Origin: Erythrobacter colymbi
GTDB taxonomy: Bacteria > Pseudomonadota > Alphaproteobacteria > Sphingomonadales > Sphingomonadaceae
DNA length: 64,000 nucleotides
Reading direction: 5' to 3'
NCBI RefSeq assembly: GCF_002155685.1
Contig: NZ_MUYK01000004.1
Coordinates: 310,001-374,000 of the forward strand
Shown: positions 8,101-17,242 of the stretch, piece by piece
How positions within the stretch are numbered: position 1 is the stretch's first letter
Layout of the letters: every line of letters begins with the position of its first letter
Notes under the pieces: model-generated
Told to the model about the DNA's origin: nothing
The model's input: the letters and a program-made list of their open reading frames with translations, nothing else
The model's database searches: none
Position numbers and translations under genes: made by a program

Positions 8101-9876
8101 ACCCCCGATCCGGCCGCGAGCTGGAAGGAGCGCGCGCGGATGTTCGCCCTGCCGCGTTCGAGCTGGGACGATTACGACAAGAGCCTGATTTCCAAGGGCG
8201 GCGGGGTGTTCCCGCGCTCGGCCAAGTCGATCAAGCTGTCGAAGCAGGCACGCGCCGCGCTCGGCATCGATGTGAAGGAGATCGAGCCCGAGGCGCTGAT
8301 CACCGCGATCCTGCGCGCACCTGTCGACCTGCTGTGGTTCGGCGGCATCGGCACCTATGTGAAGGCTCCGCAGGAAAACAACGTCGCGGTCGGCGATGCG
8401 GCCAATGACGGGCTGCGGGTCGACGCCACCGAAGTCCGCGCGCGGGTGATCGGCGAGGGTGCGAACCTCGGCGTCACGCAGGCCGGGCGCATCGCCTTCG
8501 CCATGAACGGCGGGCGCATCAACACCGACTTCATCGACAACTCGGCCGGGGTCGACTGCTCGGACAACGAGGTCAACATCAAGATCGCGCTGGCCGCCGC
8601 GACCAAGAGCGGCAAGCTCTCCGAGAAGAAGCGCAACGCCCTGCTTGCCAGCATGACCGACGAGGTCGTCGAACTGGTGCTCGAGGACAACCGCCTGCAG
8701 GCGCTCGCCCTGTCGATCGCCGAAAGCGGCGGGCCGGGCGCGACGGCGGCCTATGTGCGCCTGATCGAGCGGCTCGAGGAGATCGGCGATTTCGACCGCC
8801 GCACCGAGGGCGTCGCCGATGGCGAGACCCTGATCCGCCGCGCCGCCGACGGGCGCGGGCTGATGCGGCCCGAACTGGCGGTGCTGCTGTCCTCGGCCAA
8901 GCTCGCGATCCAGGCGGCGCTCGAAGCGAGCGCGCTGCCCGATGATCCGGTGCTCGAACCGCTGCTGATCGCGCGTTTCCCGGCACCGATGCGCAAGACC
9001 TTTGCCGAAGAGATCCGCACCCACCGTCTGCGGCGCGAGATGATCGCGACCAGCCTGTCGAACCGCATCGTCAACCGGCTCGGCATGGTCCATCCCTTTG
9101 AACTTGCCGAGGAAGAGGGCGTGGGCCTCGCCGAGGTTGCCGCCGCCTTCGTGGTAGCCGAGCGTCTGTTCGGCCTCGAACCGCTGTGGCGCGAGCTCGA
9201 AGCGGCCGCGATGCCCGAAACCGCGCGCCTCGCGCTGTTCGACCGACTCGCGGCGGCGGTCGGCAACCTCATGTCCGACGTGCTGCGCACGGCATCGGGC
9301 AAGGTCGCGGCCGGCCAGATGATCGGCGAGCTGGGCGAGGGGGTTACCGCGCTGGTCGCAGGCCGCGAGGAGCTGCTGACCGACGAGCCGCGTGCCCGCT
9401 CCAAGGCGCTGCGTGACAGCTTCGTCGCTCTCGGCGCGCCCGAGGGGCTGGCGGCCAAGGTCGCCAACCTGTTCGATTTCGACGGGGCGGTGGGCCTCGC
9501 GCAGGCCGCGCTCGCCGGCGGGATCGAGCCGCGCTTGCTGACCCATGCCTTCACCGACATCGGCACCGCGCTCGGCCTCGACTGGGCGCAGGGCACGGCG
9601 GCGCATATGAGCCCGTCTGACGTGTGGGAGCGCCTGCTGGTCTCGGGCCTCGCGCGCGATTTCCAGCAGATGCGGATCGAGTTCCTGCGGCGCCAGATCG
9701 CCTCCAAGGCAGGCAAGGCCGACCCGCGCGGCGCGGTGGCCGAGTGGGCGGCGCGCAATGCCTCGGGCGTGGCGCAGTTCCGCGCCATGATCGCTCGTGC
9801 CCAGGCCCGCCCGCCCGTCGGCGCGGCGATGCTGGCCCAGATCGCGAGTCAGGCGCGGAATCTGCTCGAGCGGTAG
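5161..9876 (+). CDS. gdh: NAD-specific glutamate dehydrogenase, large (about 180 kDa) type
   Basis: A 1571-residue enzyme of the large bacterial NAD-GDH family, which deaminates glutamate to 2-oxoglutarate with NAD and so feeds amino-acid carbon into the TCA cycle. The long N-terminal regulatory part (about residues 1-720) contains ACT-like segments such as AIVNDDQPFLVDSVAATIAA. The catalytic core begins near residue 776 with GGLRWSDRRDDFRTE, followed by VPSGAKGGFYPKQL. The dinucleotide-binding part includes VTVVGCGDMSGDVFGNGML, and GEGANLGVTQAGR lies near residue 1098. I start at 5161 because AGGAG lies 7 bases upstream; an in-frame ATG at 5110 lacks such a signal. The gene stands alone. Confidence 0.93.
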   Translation: MGSKTVAADAPRGNARALTKALRLQLEASLLPGEAPADKAVLGEAAEWLIAAAATRAPGEAIVQLESATREKRHLRIAIVNDDQPFLVDSVAATIAAQGLGIDRLLHPVVPVERDAGGAMTGLGKGGAHESLIYIETPRVDARQRRELLEALQTTLGDVHAAVADWPAMQAAIHADAGTVAAIDGEAGALLGWLGGGMLTQLGHLTRRRDGTSEARLGICRASAQDLLAEISYERAFEWFDRHEAAGTPRAMLAIKSNVQSRVHRASPLDLFIVPVREGGRITALSIHAGLWTSAAMNARPAEVPVLRAMVSDLTARLHFDPAGHNGKALVHAFTSLPNDLLTAFEPERVAQLVTAKMALIDRPRPRVITVPATLERHVFAFVWLPRDHMSTDVRLQIQAMLLANPGAALLDWSLEVESSTLALLRFLIDVRACASLPDDAAIEAQLADLLRGWNEAVATHLADTEEEGRAATLASRYAAAFPTGYRLAYGPQEAARDIAKLRALVMNEGDGTIAKAPERAVRLYRLPADGRDTLRLKVYLHRGALALSDAVPAFENFGFRVVAEVPTYLTDPTLGSIHDFILTLPAGREAGALLERAGLIEDALADVLNGAAEDDPFNRLIPAAGLLPREANWLRAIYRYLRQTGVSYTIYTVVDALAAAPQVTAAMIALFEARHNPAFEGDRDEAVATAQGAFTRGLAKVTAINDDRLLRLYRAVVDAVLRTNAFAPAQAEALAFKLDSHRVSGLPKPLPWREIFVYSRRVEGIHLRSGAVARGGLRWSDRRDDFRTEILGLMKAQRVKNAVIVPSGAKGGFYPKQLPSPAIDREGWAAEGRAAYEIFIRTLLSVTDNIVEGQVVHPGCVTVLDGEDPYFVVAADKGTATFSDIANGIAQSRDFWLDDAFASGGSNGYDHKAMGITARGAWLSVQRHFREMGIDVQGDPVTVVGCGDMSGDVFGNGMLLSKALKLVAAFDHRHIFIDPTPDPAASWKERARMFALPRSSWDDYDKSLISKGGGVFPRSAKSIKLSKQARAALGIDVKEIEPEALITAILRAPVDLLWFGGIGTYVKAPQENNVAVGDAANDGLRVDATEVRARVIGEGANLGVTQAGRIAFAMNGGRINTDFIDNSAGVDCSDNEVNIKIALAAATKSGKLSEKKRNALLASMTDEVVELVLEDNRLQALALSIAESGGPGATAAYVRLIERLEEIGDFDRRTEGVADGETLIRRAADGRGLMRPELAVLLSSAKLAIQAALEASALPDDPVLEPLLIARFPAPMRKTFAEEIRTHRLRREMIATSLSNRIVNRLGMVHPFELAEEEGVGLAEVAAAFVVAERLFGLEPLWRELEAAAMPETARLALFDRLAAAVGNLMSDVLRTASGKVAAGQMIGELGEGVTALVAGREELLTDEPRARSKALRDSFVALGAPEGLAAKVANLFDFDGAVGLAQAALAGGIEPRLLTHAFTDIGTALGLDWAQGTAAHMSPSDVWERLLVSGLARDFQQMRIEFLRRQIASKAGKADPRGAVAEWAARNASGVAQFRAMIARAQARPPVGAAMLAQIASQARNLLER

Positions 9877-9959
9877 CACTCTCGCTTCAGCCAGCTTGAC
9901 CCTCCGGCATTTTGCGCCACATCAAGGCCCGCATAACGCCGGAGGGGCACAGGCAGACA

Positions 9960-11198
9960 ATGGCATCCACCAATCAGCACGCAGACGTCGTCATCGTCGG
10001 CACCGGCCACGGCGGCGCGCAGGCGGCGATCGCTCTGCGCCAGCACGGGCACGAAGGCTCGATCCTGATGATCGGGCGCGACGATGCGCCGCCCTACGAA
10101 CGCCCGCCGCTCTCGAAGGAGTATCTCGCGGGAGATAAAGGCTTCGAGCGGATCATGATCCGCCCCGAGAAGTTCTGGGCCGAGAAGGAGATCGCCCTCC
10201 GTCTCGGCGCGGCGGTAACCGCGATCGACCCGCACGCCCACCGCCTGACGCTGTCGGACGGGGGGCAGGTCACCTATCGCAAGCTGATCTGGTCGGGCGG
10301 CGGCGATCCGCGCCGCCTGCCGGTGCCCGGCGCGGTGTTGCCGGGCGTGTTCTACGTCCGCGACAAATCCGATGCCGACGCGATGATGCGCGCGCTCGAA
10401 GCAGGCGCGAAGCGCGCGGTGGTGATCGGCGGCGGCTATATCGGTCTGGAAGCGGCGGCCGTACTGAGGAAGCTCGGCTGCGAGGTCGTGCTGGTCGAGA
10501 TGCTCGATCGCCTGCTCGCGCGGGTGGCGGGCGAGGAATTGTCGACCTTCTACGCCGAGGAGCACCGCCGGCAGGGCGTCGACGTGCGGCTTTCGACCGG
10601 CGTCCATTCGGTGCTGGGAGAGGGCAAGGTCACCGGCGTCCGGCTCGACACCGGCGAGGAGGTGCCCTGCGACATGGTGGTGGTGGGCATCGGGATCGTC
10701 CCCGCGGTCGCGCCGCTGATCGCGGCAGGGGCGGCAGGCTCCAACGGGGTCGATGTCGACTTCTGCTGTCGCACCACGCTCGACGATGTCTACGCGATCG
10801 GCGACTGCGCGGCCCACGCCAACGCCTTTGCCGACAACGCCGTGATCCGCCTGGAATCGGTCCAGAACGCGCATGACATGGCGAACACGGTCGCGAAGGC
10901 GATCATGGGCGAGAAGGAGCCCTATCACGCGCTGCCGTGGTTCTGGTCGAACCAGTATGACCTGAAGCTCCAGACGGCGGGGCTGAGCCTCGGCTTCGAC
11001 CAGACGGTGCTGCGCGGCGATCCGGCAAGCCGCAAGTTCACCGTCGTCTATCTCAAGGGCGGGGTGCCGATCGCCTTCGACTGCGTGGGGACGATGAAGG
11101 ACTACGTGCAGGCGCGCAAGCTGCTCGAGAACGGCTGCGGCCGGATCGACCCGGCGCAACTCGCCGACCCCGAGGTGGCGCTCAAGGACTTGCTGTAA
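9960..11198 (+). CDS. FAD/NAD(P)-dependent oxidoreductase, putidaredoxin-reductase-like
   Basis: A 412-residue flavoprotein with an FAD Rossmann motif at the N-terminus ([17 protein letters not shown]), [16 protein letters not shown], a second NAD-binding motif ([17 protein letters not shown]) and the C-terminal FAD signature VYAIGDCA. This layout is that of ferredoxin/rubredoxin reductases serving P450s and dioxygenases (putidaredoxin reductase, rhodocoxin reductase). It could reduce a ferredoxin for the CYP153 gene 3.5 kb downstream; that is inference, since the two are not adjacent. Starting at 9960 puts the Rossmann motif at the normal distance from the N-terminus. The 3' end overlaps queG tail to tail by 17 bases. 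Confidence 0.88.
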   Translation: MASTNQHADVVIVGTGHGGAQAAIALRQHGHEGSILMIGRDDAPPYERPPLSKEYLAGDKGFERIMIRPEKFWAEKEIALRLGAAVTAIDPHAHRLTLSDGGQVTYRKLIWSGGGDPRRLPVPGAVLPGVFYVRDKSDADAMMRALEAGAKRAVVIGGGYIGLEAAAVLRKLGCEVVLVEMLDRLLARVAGEELSTFYAEEHRRQGVDVRLSTGVHSVLGEGKVTGVRLDTGEEVPCDMVVVGIGIVPAVAPLIAAGAAGSNGVDVDFCCRTTLDDVYAIGDCAAHANAFADNAVIRLESVQNAHDMANTVAKAIMGEKEPYHALPWFWSNQYDLKLQTAGLSLGFDQTVLRGDPASRKFTVVYLKGGVPIAFDCVGTMKDYVQARKLLENGCGRIDPAQLADPEVALKDLL

Positions 11199-12243
11199 GC
11201 CGCGCGAGCGCCCACTGCGCCGCATCGGCGATCACCGGGTCGGGGTCGCCGGTTAACGCCGCAACCCGCGGGATCAGGCGCGCGTTACCGCTGTTGCCGG
11301 CCGCATAGAGGCAGTTCCGCACGAAGCGGTCGCGACCGATGCGCTTGATCGGGGAGCCCGAGAACAGCGCGCGGAAGCCCGCATCGTTCAGAGCAAGCAG
11401 CTCCTCCAGCCGCGGGGCGACCAGTTCGGCGCGGGGGAGGAACTCGGCGATGGCCTGCGCGGCGCTGGCGAACTTGTTCCACGGGCACACCGCGAGGCAA
11501 TCGTCGCAGCCGTAGATGCGGTTGCCCAGCAGGGGGCGCAGATCTTCGGGAACTTCGCCCTTGTGCTCTATGGTCAAGTAGGAAATGCAGCGCCGCGCAT
11601 CGAGCCGGTAAGGCGCGGGGAAGGCGTCGGTCGGGCAGGCTTCCATACAGGCGCGGCAGCTCCCGCACTGGTCGCGGTGAGGTTCCGCCGCCGCCAGATC
11701 GAGCGTCGTGTAGATCGCGCCGAGGAACAGCCAGCTGCCGTGGGTCGGGCTGACGAGGTTGGTGTGCTTGCCCTGCCACCCGATCCCCGCCGCCTCGCCC
11801 AAGGGCTTTTCCATCACCGGCGCGGTGTCGACAAAGACCTTTACGCCCGCCTCCGGCACCTCGGCCACCAGCCAGCGGGCGAGCGCCTTGAGGCGCTTCT
11901 TCACCACGTCGTGATAGTCCTTGCCTTGCGCATAGACCGAGATCCGCGCGTGGGCATCCGAGCCCTCCAGCGCCAGCGGATCATGCGCGGGGGCATAGCT
12001 CATGCCGAGCGCGATGACGCTCTTCGCCTCGGGCCACAGACCCTGGGGCGAGCGGCGGTGATCGAGCCGCGTCTCCATCCACGCCATCGACCCGTGATGC
12101 CCCTCGCCGAGCCACTGCTCGAGACGCTCCGCCCGCAGCGGATTCTCGCCCGCGCCGGTAAACCCGCAGACGGCAAAGCCCAGCGCCCGCGCCTCGGCGG
12201 CGATCCGCGCTTCGAGGCCAGTTGTCACCGGGGCATTTACCAT
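11182..12243 (-). CDS. queG: Epoxyqueuosine reductase QueG
   Basis: A 353-residue cobalamin-dependent iron-sulfur enzyme that performs the last step of queuosine synthesis in tRNA, reducing epoxyqueuosine. Two 4Fe-4S clusters are visible as [17 protein letters not shown] and [13 protein letters not shown]. The N-terminal part has the family pattern [17 protein letters not shown] and [20 protein letters not shown]. The C-terminus is HEAT-like ([19 protein letters not shown]). Length is typical. It is transcribed against the oxidoreductase and diverges from the ABC exporter genes, leaving only 46 bases between the two starts. Confidence 0.93.
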   Translation of the reverse strand: MVNAPVTTGLEARIAAEARALGFAVCGFTGAGENPLRAERLEQWLGEGHHGSMAWMETRLDHRRSPQGLWPEAKSVIALGMSYAPAHDPLALEGSDAHARISVYAQGKDYHDVVKKRLKALARWLVAEVPEAGVKVFVDTAPVMEKPLGEAAGIGWQGKHTNLVSPTHGSWLFLGAIYTTLDLAAAEPHRDQCGSCRACMEACPTDAFPAPYRLDARRCISYLTIEHKGEVPEDLRPLLGNRIYGCDDCLAVCPWNKFASAAQAIAEFLPRAELVAPRLEELLALNDAGFRALFSGSPIKRIGRDRFVRNCLYAAGNSGNARLIPRVAALTGDPDPVIADAAQWALARLTASP

Positions 12244-12289
12244 ATCTGGAGAGGCTCCCGTTTAATCCTGCCCGCTAACCGCGTATGCC

Positions 12290-13300
12290 ATGGATATGGC
12301 GGTAAGCGATCAGATGCGGGCGGGCAATCAGGGGGAAGGCTTCAGCGCCATTCCTTCCGATGCGCGGCCCCTGGCAATCGAGGCGCGCGGGCTGGTCAAG
12401 AGCTTCGACGGCACGCGCGCGGTGGACGGGGTGGACATTTCGGTCCCCGAGGGCGCGATCTACGGGATCCTCGGGCCCAACGGCGCAGGGAAAACCACGA
12501 CGCTCAGGATGCTGCTCGGCATCATCGATCCGGACGAGGGCGTGCGCCGCGTGTTCGGGCATGACCGGCCGCACGATATCGGCCGGCTGATCGGATACCT
12601 GCCCGAAGAGCGCGGCCTTTACCCCGCGATGAAATGCATCGAGGCGATCGCCTTCATGGGCGCGCTGCGGGGCCTGCCGCTCAAGGAAGGCCGCGCCCGC
12701 GCGGTCGAGCTGCTCGAACGCCACGGCCTCACCCATGCCGCCGACCGCCAGATCCGCCAGCTTTCCAAGGGCATGGCGCAGACCGTCCAGCTGCTCGGCA
12801 CGCTGGTCCACAAGCCGCGGCTGGTGGTGCTCGACGAGCCCTTCTCGGGGCTAGACGCGATCAACCAGGGCAAGCTCGAACAGATGATCCGCGCGCTCGC
12901 CGATGACGGCGTCACCGTGATCTTCTCGACCCACGTGATCCACCATGCCGAGCGGCTTTGCGAAGGCGTCGCGATCATCGCCGGGGGCAAGGTGCCCTAT
13001 GCCGGCAGTGTCGAAGCCGCGCGTGACCGCATCCCGGCGCAGGTGCGCCTCGAAACCCGCGCGCGCGAGGGCGGGTGGCTGTCGTTCCTGCCGCCCGAGA
13101 CCCGCCGCAACGGCGACTTCTTCCACTTCCCGCTGCCCGAAAGCGGGATCGAACCGCTGCTCAAGGGCCTGATCGAAGGCGAGGCGGGCATCCTCTCGCT
13201 CTCGATCGAGCGCGCAGGCCTGCACGATGCCTTCGTCGCTATCGCGGGCGAGGCGGCCGCGCGCCAGCTGCAGGCCGACAACGAGGGAGACCGGGCATGA
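12290..13300 (+). CDS. ABC transporter ATP-binding protein (NatA-like)
   Basis: A 336-residue nucleotide-binding subunit. Walker A is GPNGAGKTTT, the signature is LSKGM rather than LSGGQ, Walker B with D-loop is LVVLDEPFSGLD, and the switch His is in FSTHV. The extra C-terminal region after about residue 240 resembles the domain found in NatA-type exporters. ATGA overlap with the permease gene shows the two form one exporter. Members export sodium or drugs; the cargo here is unknown. Confidence 0.9.
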   Translation: MDMAVSDQMRAGNQGEGFSAIPSDARPLAIEARGLVKSFDGTRAVDGVDISVPEGAIYGILGPNGAGKTTTLRMLLGIIDPDEGVRRVFGHDRPHDIGRLIGYLPEERGLYPAMKCIEAIAFMGALRGLPLKEGRARAVELLERHGLTHAADRQIRQLSKGMAQTVQLLGTLVHKPRLVVLDEPFSGLDAINQGKLEQMIRALADDGVTVIFSTHVIHHAERLCEGVAIIAGGKVPYAGSVEAARDRIPAQVRLETRAREGGWLSFLPPETRRNGDFFHFPLPESGIEPLLKGLIEGEAGILSLSIERAGLHDAFVAIAGEAAARQLQADNEGDRA

Positions 13301-14550
13301 GCGAGTTCCTGCGTCCGCGCCTCTCGGCGATGGAGGCCGCCTGGGTGATCGCCCGGCGCGATTTCGTGGCGGTGCTGTTCAGCCGTGCCTTCCTGTTTTT
13401 CCTGCTCGGGCCGCTCTTCCCCGTGATCGTCGGCGGGCTCGCCGGCAGCATCGGCGGCGAGGTGCAGCGCGATGCGGTGAGCGTCGAGGTGGGTCTCGCC
13501 ATGAGCCCTGCCGACAACGCCGCGATGACCGCCGCCGCCGGCCGCCTGACGGACCAGCTCGGCCCGGCGCTGCCGCTGCTGCGTCCCGTTCCCGAGGCCG
13601 AAGGCGATAGCGCCTTCGACGCGCGCGAATTCATGGAAGCGCGCCGCGGCAACTACGCCGCGATCGTCACCGGCACGCTCGCTGCGCCGAAGCTGGTCGG
13701 CACCGAGGGCCAGATCGCGCGCTGGCAGGGCCCGGTCGGCCTTGTCGCGGGCCACGCGATGGAGGCCGAGCCGACCGCCTTCCCGGGCGTTGCCACCGAA
13801 GCCGTCGCCACCTCGGCCGCATCGGAGCGTTCGACCCGCGTCCAGACCGCGCAGATCGCGCAGATGCTGCTGTTCCTGCTGACGATGCTGCTGGCGGGCA
13901 TGGTGCTCTCCAACCTCGTCGAGGAGAAGGCCAACAAGATCATCGAGATCCTCGCCGCGGCGATCCCGATGGACGCGGTGTTCATGGGCAAGCTGTTTGC
14001 GATGCTCGCCGTCTCCTTCGTCGGTATCGCGGTGTGGGGTCTTGCCGCCTTCGGGCTGTGGAGCCTCGGCGGGGACGCGATCACGCAGGTGACCGGGTTC
14101 GATCCCGCGCGCCTGCCTGCCCCTGCGGTGGGCTGGCCGCTGTTCGTGGCGCTGGGCATCATCTACTTCGCGATGGCCTATCTGCTGCTCGGCGCGCTGT
14201 TCCTCACCATCGGTTCGATGGCGACCTCGGTGCGCGAGGTGCAGACCCTGTCGATGCCCGTCACCATGCTCCAGCTGATGGTGTTCTTCCTTGCTGCCTA
14301 CACCATCAAGCAGCCCGGATCGGCGCTGGAGATGGCTGCAATCGCCTTCCCGCTGTCCTCGCCCTTCGCGATGCTGGCGCGTGCGGCGATGGAGCCGGAG
14401 CTGTGGACCCATGCGCTCGCCATCGCATGGCAGGCGGGGGCCGTGCTGCTGCTGGTCAAGGGCGGCTCGCTGCTGTTCCGCAAGCGGGTGATGAAGTCGG
14501 GCGGGGCCGGGCGCGAAAAGGTGAAGAAGGGCCTTCGCGCGAACGCGTAA
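13297..14550 (+). CDS. ABC-2 type transporter permease (NatB-like)
   Basis: A 417-residue membrane subunit. One helix lies near residues 27-46 (VLFSRAFLFFLLGPLFPVIV). A large extracytoplasmic loop follows, then about five helices from residue 190 on, beginning with IAQMLLFLLTMLLAGMVLSN and followed by the family motif EEKANKIIEILAAAIP. This is the ABC2_membrane_3/NatB layout. It pairs with the preceding ATPase through an ATGA overlap. Confidence 0.9.
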   Translation: MSEFLRPRLSAMEAAWVIARRDFVAVLFSRAFLFFLLGPLFPVIVGGLAGSIGGEVQRDAVSVEVGLAMSPADNAAMTAAAGRLTDQLGPALPLLRPVPEAEGDSAFDAREFMEARRGNYAAIVTGTLAAPKLVGTEGQIARWQGPVGLVAGHAMEAEPTAFPGVATEAVATSAASERSTRVQTAQIAQMLLFLLTMLLAGMVLSNLVEEKANKIIEILAAAIPMDAVFMGKLFAMLAVSFVGIAVWGLAAFGLWSLGGDAITQVTGFDPARLPAPAVGWPLFVALGIIYFAMAYLLLGALFLTIGSMATSVREVQTLSMPVTMLQLMVFFLAAYTIKQPGSALEMAAIAFPLSSPFAMLARAAMEPELWTHALAIAWQAGAVLLLVKGGSLLFRKRVMKSGGAGREKVKKGLRANA

Positions 14551-14574
14551 TCAGTCTCGATTCGCAACCCGCTA

Positions 14575-14589
14575 TTGACATGGCTGTCA
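14575..14589 (+). promoter_or_regulatory. TTGACA element overlapping a TGACA-N4-TGTCA dyad before CYP153
   Basis: TTGACA at 14575-14580 is a consensus -35 hexamer. It is embedded in the perfect dyad TGACA-TGGC-TGTCA (14576-14589), about 70 bases upstream of the P450 start. A repressor or activator could bind here. No good -10 is visible at 16-18 bases, so the promoter call is uncertain. Confidence 0.35.
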
Positions 14590-14655
14590 GTTGAGGCAGA
14601 TTGCGACTCGGATCGGAGCGGCCGGATGATGATGTCGCCCGACGGGAGAGACATC

Positions 14656-16008
14656 ATGGCCACGATCGCCCCCACCCAGCCCGCAATCCAGCGCCCGCAG
14701 GTGCGGCGCGAGCCTTCCTCCTACGAAGCGCTCCAGGCCCACTTCGCGGAGCACCCCGAAGCGCGGCTCCAGCACACCCATCCGTGGGACGTCAGCCGCT
14801 CGGACATCTATTTCGAGGACAAGTGGCAGCCGATCTTTGCCGAGATGCGCAAGGCCGGCCAGCTGCACTGGATCCCGGAAAGCCCCTTCGGCCCCTATTG
14901 GGCGGTGGTCGGCCACAAGGCGATCCAGCACATCGAGGCCCTGCCGGAAATCTTCTCGTCGAGCTGGGAACACGGCGGGATCACCATCCTCAACCGCCTC
15001 TCCGACGAGGAGCTGGCCGATGCCAATATCGAGCGGCGCGAGCTGCCGATGTTCATCGCGATGGATCGCCCGCAGCACACCGGCCAGCGCCGCACCGTCG
15101 CCCCCAAGTTCACGCCGTCTGCCGTCACCGACATGGAGGCGGAGATCCGCCAGCGTACCGGCGAGCTTCTGGACTCGCTGCCGCGCGGAAAGGTGTTCGA
15201 CTGGGTCGATACGGTCTCGATCGAGCTCACCACCGGCATGCTCGCGATCCTTTTCGGCTTCCCCTGGGAAGACCGCCGCTTGCTGACCTTCTGGTCGGAC
15301 TGGTCGGGTGATACCGAACTGGGCGCGGTGCGCGAGCTTGACGAGCTGCGCTGGGGCATCCTCCAGGAGATGGCGGCCTATTTCCAGTCGCTGTGGATCG
15401 AGCGCACGATGGACAAGGAGCCGGGCAACGATCTGATCTCGATGATGATCCACTCGCCCGCGATGAACCAGATGCGGCCCGAGGAATTCATGGGCAATCT
15501 GGTGCTGCTGATCGTCGGCGGCAACGATACCACCCGCAACACCATGAGCGGGATCATCCACGCGCTCGACAAGTTCCCCGACCAGCGCAAGCTCTATGAG
15601 GAAAACCCCGAGCTGATCCCCAATGCGGTGCAGGAAATCCTGCGCATGCAGGTGCCGCTCGCGCACATGCGCCGCACCTGCACCGAGGATACCGAGGTGT
15701 TCGGCCAGACCATCAAGGCGGGCGACAAGGTGGTGCTGTGGTACATCAGCGCCAATCGCGATGACGAGGTGTTCGAGAACCCCGACAAGCTCGACATCAC
15801 CCGCGAGAACGCGCGGCGCCATCTCTCCTTCGGCTACGGCATCCACCGCTGCGTCGGCGCGCGGCTGGCGGAATTGCAGCTGCGGGTGCTGCTCGAGGAA
15901 ATGCACAAGCGCCGGATGCGGGTGCATGTCGCGGGCGATGTCGAGCGGGTGCGCGCGAACTTCGTCCACGGCTTCCGCAAGCTCGAGGTCGAAGTCACGA
16001 CTTTCTGA
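14656..16008 (+). CDS. Cytochrome P450, CYP153-like alkane/fatty-acid hydroxylase
   Basis: A 450-residue soluble bacterial P450. The heme-binding loop is FGYGIHRCVGARLAE with the axial ligand at Cys399. The I-helix stretch LIVGGNDTTRNTMSG (about residues 285-300) is characteristic of the CYP153 family, whose members hydroxylate the terminal carbon of medium-chain alkanes and related compounds using a ferredoxin and ferredoxin reductase. I chose the ATG at 14656 behind GGGAGAG; an upstream ATG run at 14626 is possible. No ferredoxin gene is adjacent; the nearest candidate reductase is at 9960-11198. Confidence 0.88.
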   Translation: MATIAPTQPAIQRPQVRREPSSYEALQAHFAEHPEARLQHTHPWDVSRSDIYFEDKWQPIFAEMRKAGQLHWIPESPFGPYWAVVGHKAIQHIEALPEIFSSSWEHGGITILNRLSDEELADANIERRELPMFIAMDRPQHTGQRRTVAPKFTPSAVTDMEAEIRQRTGELLDSLPRGKVFDWVDTVSIELTTGMLAILFGFPWEDRRLLTFWSDWSGDTELGAVRELDELRWGILQEMAAYFQSLWIERTMDKEPGNDLISMMIHSPAMNQMRPEEFMGNLVLLIVGGNDTTRNTMSGIIHALDKFPDQRKLYEENPELIPNAVQEILRMQVPLAHMRRTCTEDTEVFGQTIKAGDKVVLWYISANRDDEVFENPDKLDITRENARRHLSFGYGIHRCVGARLAELQLRVLLEEMHKRRMRVHVAGDVERVRANFVHGFRKLEVEVTTF

Positions 16009-16082
16009 AGGGGGTGAAACCTGCGGGGCGTTTTCGACGTAAAAGGGGAGCGGGCAGCGTGCCCGCACCCACGGAGAACCCC

Positions 16083-16583
16083 ATGCGCCTGCCCTTCCTC
16101 AACCGCCGCCGCCTGCTCGCCGCGAGTGCAGCGATAGGCGGAATGCTGCCCTTCGTGAGCGCCTGCGGCGCCTCGCCCGCCGAGGCGAAGTCCTATCCCA
16201 AAGGCCGCCCCGACGCCGAGTGGAAGAAGCTGCTCACCCGCGACCAGTATTACGTGCTGCGCGAGGCCGGGACCGAGCGCGCCTTCACTTCGCCGCTCAA
16301 CAAGGAGCACCGCAAGGGCACCTTCGTGTGCGCCGCGTGCAGCAACCAGCTCTATTCCTCGGCCACCAAGTTCGACAGCGGCACCGGCTGGCCGAGCTTC
16401 TGGCAGGCGATCGACAAGGGCGCGGTCGGCACGTCGACCGACTACCTGATCGGCTATCCCCGCACCGAGGTCCACTGCGCCGATTGCGGCGGCCATCTCG
16501 GGCATATCTTCGGGGACGGCCCCCAGCCCACCGGCAAGCGCCACTGCATCAACGGCGTCGCGCTGAAGTTCGTGCCCGCCTAG
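16083..16583 (+). CDS. msrB: Peptide-methionine (R)-S-oxide reductase MsrB, exported
   Basis: A 166-residue MsrB that repairs the R-form of methionine sulfoxide. The N-terminus has NRRRLLAASAAIGG followed by FVSAC, which reads as a twin-arginine-type signal with a possible lipobox Cys, so the enzyme should sit outside the cytoplasm. Zinc-binding pairs CAAC and CADC are present. The catalytic Cys is in KRHCINGVAL, preceded by GGHLGHIFGDGP. GGAG lies upstream of the chosen ATG. It converges on the PilZ gene with a 4-base stop overlap. Confidence 0.92.
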   Translation: MRLPFLNRRRLLAASAAIGGMLPFVSACGASPAEAKSYPKGRPDAEWKKLLTRDQYYVLREAGTERAFTSPLNKEHRKGTFVCAACSNQLYSSATKFDSGTGWPSFWQAIDKGAVGTSTDYLIGYPRTEVHCADCGGHLGHIFGDGPQPTGKRHCINGVALKFVPA

Positions 16584-17242
16584 GCGCCCGCGGGCGGAAC
16601 GGCCTCTTCTAGCAGCGCCGGGGCCTGGAGCAGCGCCGCCAGCCGCGCGAAATCGCCGAGGGTGAAGGTGTCGTCGAACACCACGCCATAGTGCTGGTCG
16701 CGCCGCCAGCGCACCTTCGCCCGCACCTCGCGCGGCTTGCCCCCCAGATCGGGCATGGCGATCCGCACCGTCTGGTCGATCGCCAGCATCCGGTCGCAGG
16801 TGAGGCGTGCGCCCTGCTGCGAGAGGTTCTCGACCACCGCCTCGAAGCTGCCGCTGAGGGTGTTCACGGCGACCGGGAAGCACAGCCCCAGCCGCAGCCC
16901 GCGCTTGGGATACTCGCTCGATTCGTTGACGAGCCTCTCGACCTCGACCGCCTGGCCGAAGGTGAAGCCCGCCTCGTTGCCGCGCTGCCAGATCTTGACG
17001 ATCTCGTAGATGGCCCCCGCCGGCATGTGCAGCGCGAAATCCTCGCAGCCGGGCAGGGCGTGGAAGGTGCGCACGCTCACGCCGGTTTCGGACACATCAC
17101 GGATAACGCAGACGAATTCGCCCTGCGCCGACACCAGCTTGGCCGCCCTGATAAGCAGGGTGAAACGGGGTGCGGCGCGCTGGTCCGCGCCGGGCGGTTC
17201 GGGCGTCGGCTCGAGACGAGCCGGATTCGAGGCAACATCCAT
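16580..17242 (-). CDS. Tandem PilZ-domain protein
   Basis: A 220-residue protein with two PilZ-like units. The first has APRFTLLIRAAKL and VIRDVSETGVSV; the second has LRLGLCFPVAV and VVENLSQQGARL. PilZ domains bind cyclic-di-GMP through an Arg-rich start and a D/N-x-S-x-x-G motif. The second motif here is NLSQQG, and its paired Arg motif is poor, so perhaps only one unit binds. It has no output domain. I start at MDVASNPARL; upstream in-frame residues look non-coding. Confidence 0.75.
   Translation of the reverse strand: MDVASNPARLEPTPEPPGADQRAAPRFTLLIRAAKLVSAQGEFVCVIRDVSETGVSVRTFHALPGCEDFALHMPAGAIYEIVKIWQRGNEAGFTFGQAVEVERLVNESSEYPKRGLRLGLCFPVAVNTLSGSFEAVVENLSQQGARLTCDRMLAIDQTVRIAMPDLGGKPREVRAKVRWRRDQHYGVVFDDTFTLGDFARLAALLQAPALLEEAVPPAGA

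Noticed and set aside
6499..9879. A 1126-codon open frame on the minus strand opposite glutamate dehydrogenase
   Set aside because: It is a shadow of the high-GC gene on the plus strand: His/Arg/Gly-rich, no domain, no ribosome-binding site.
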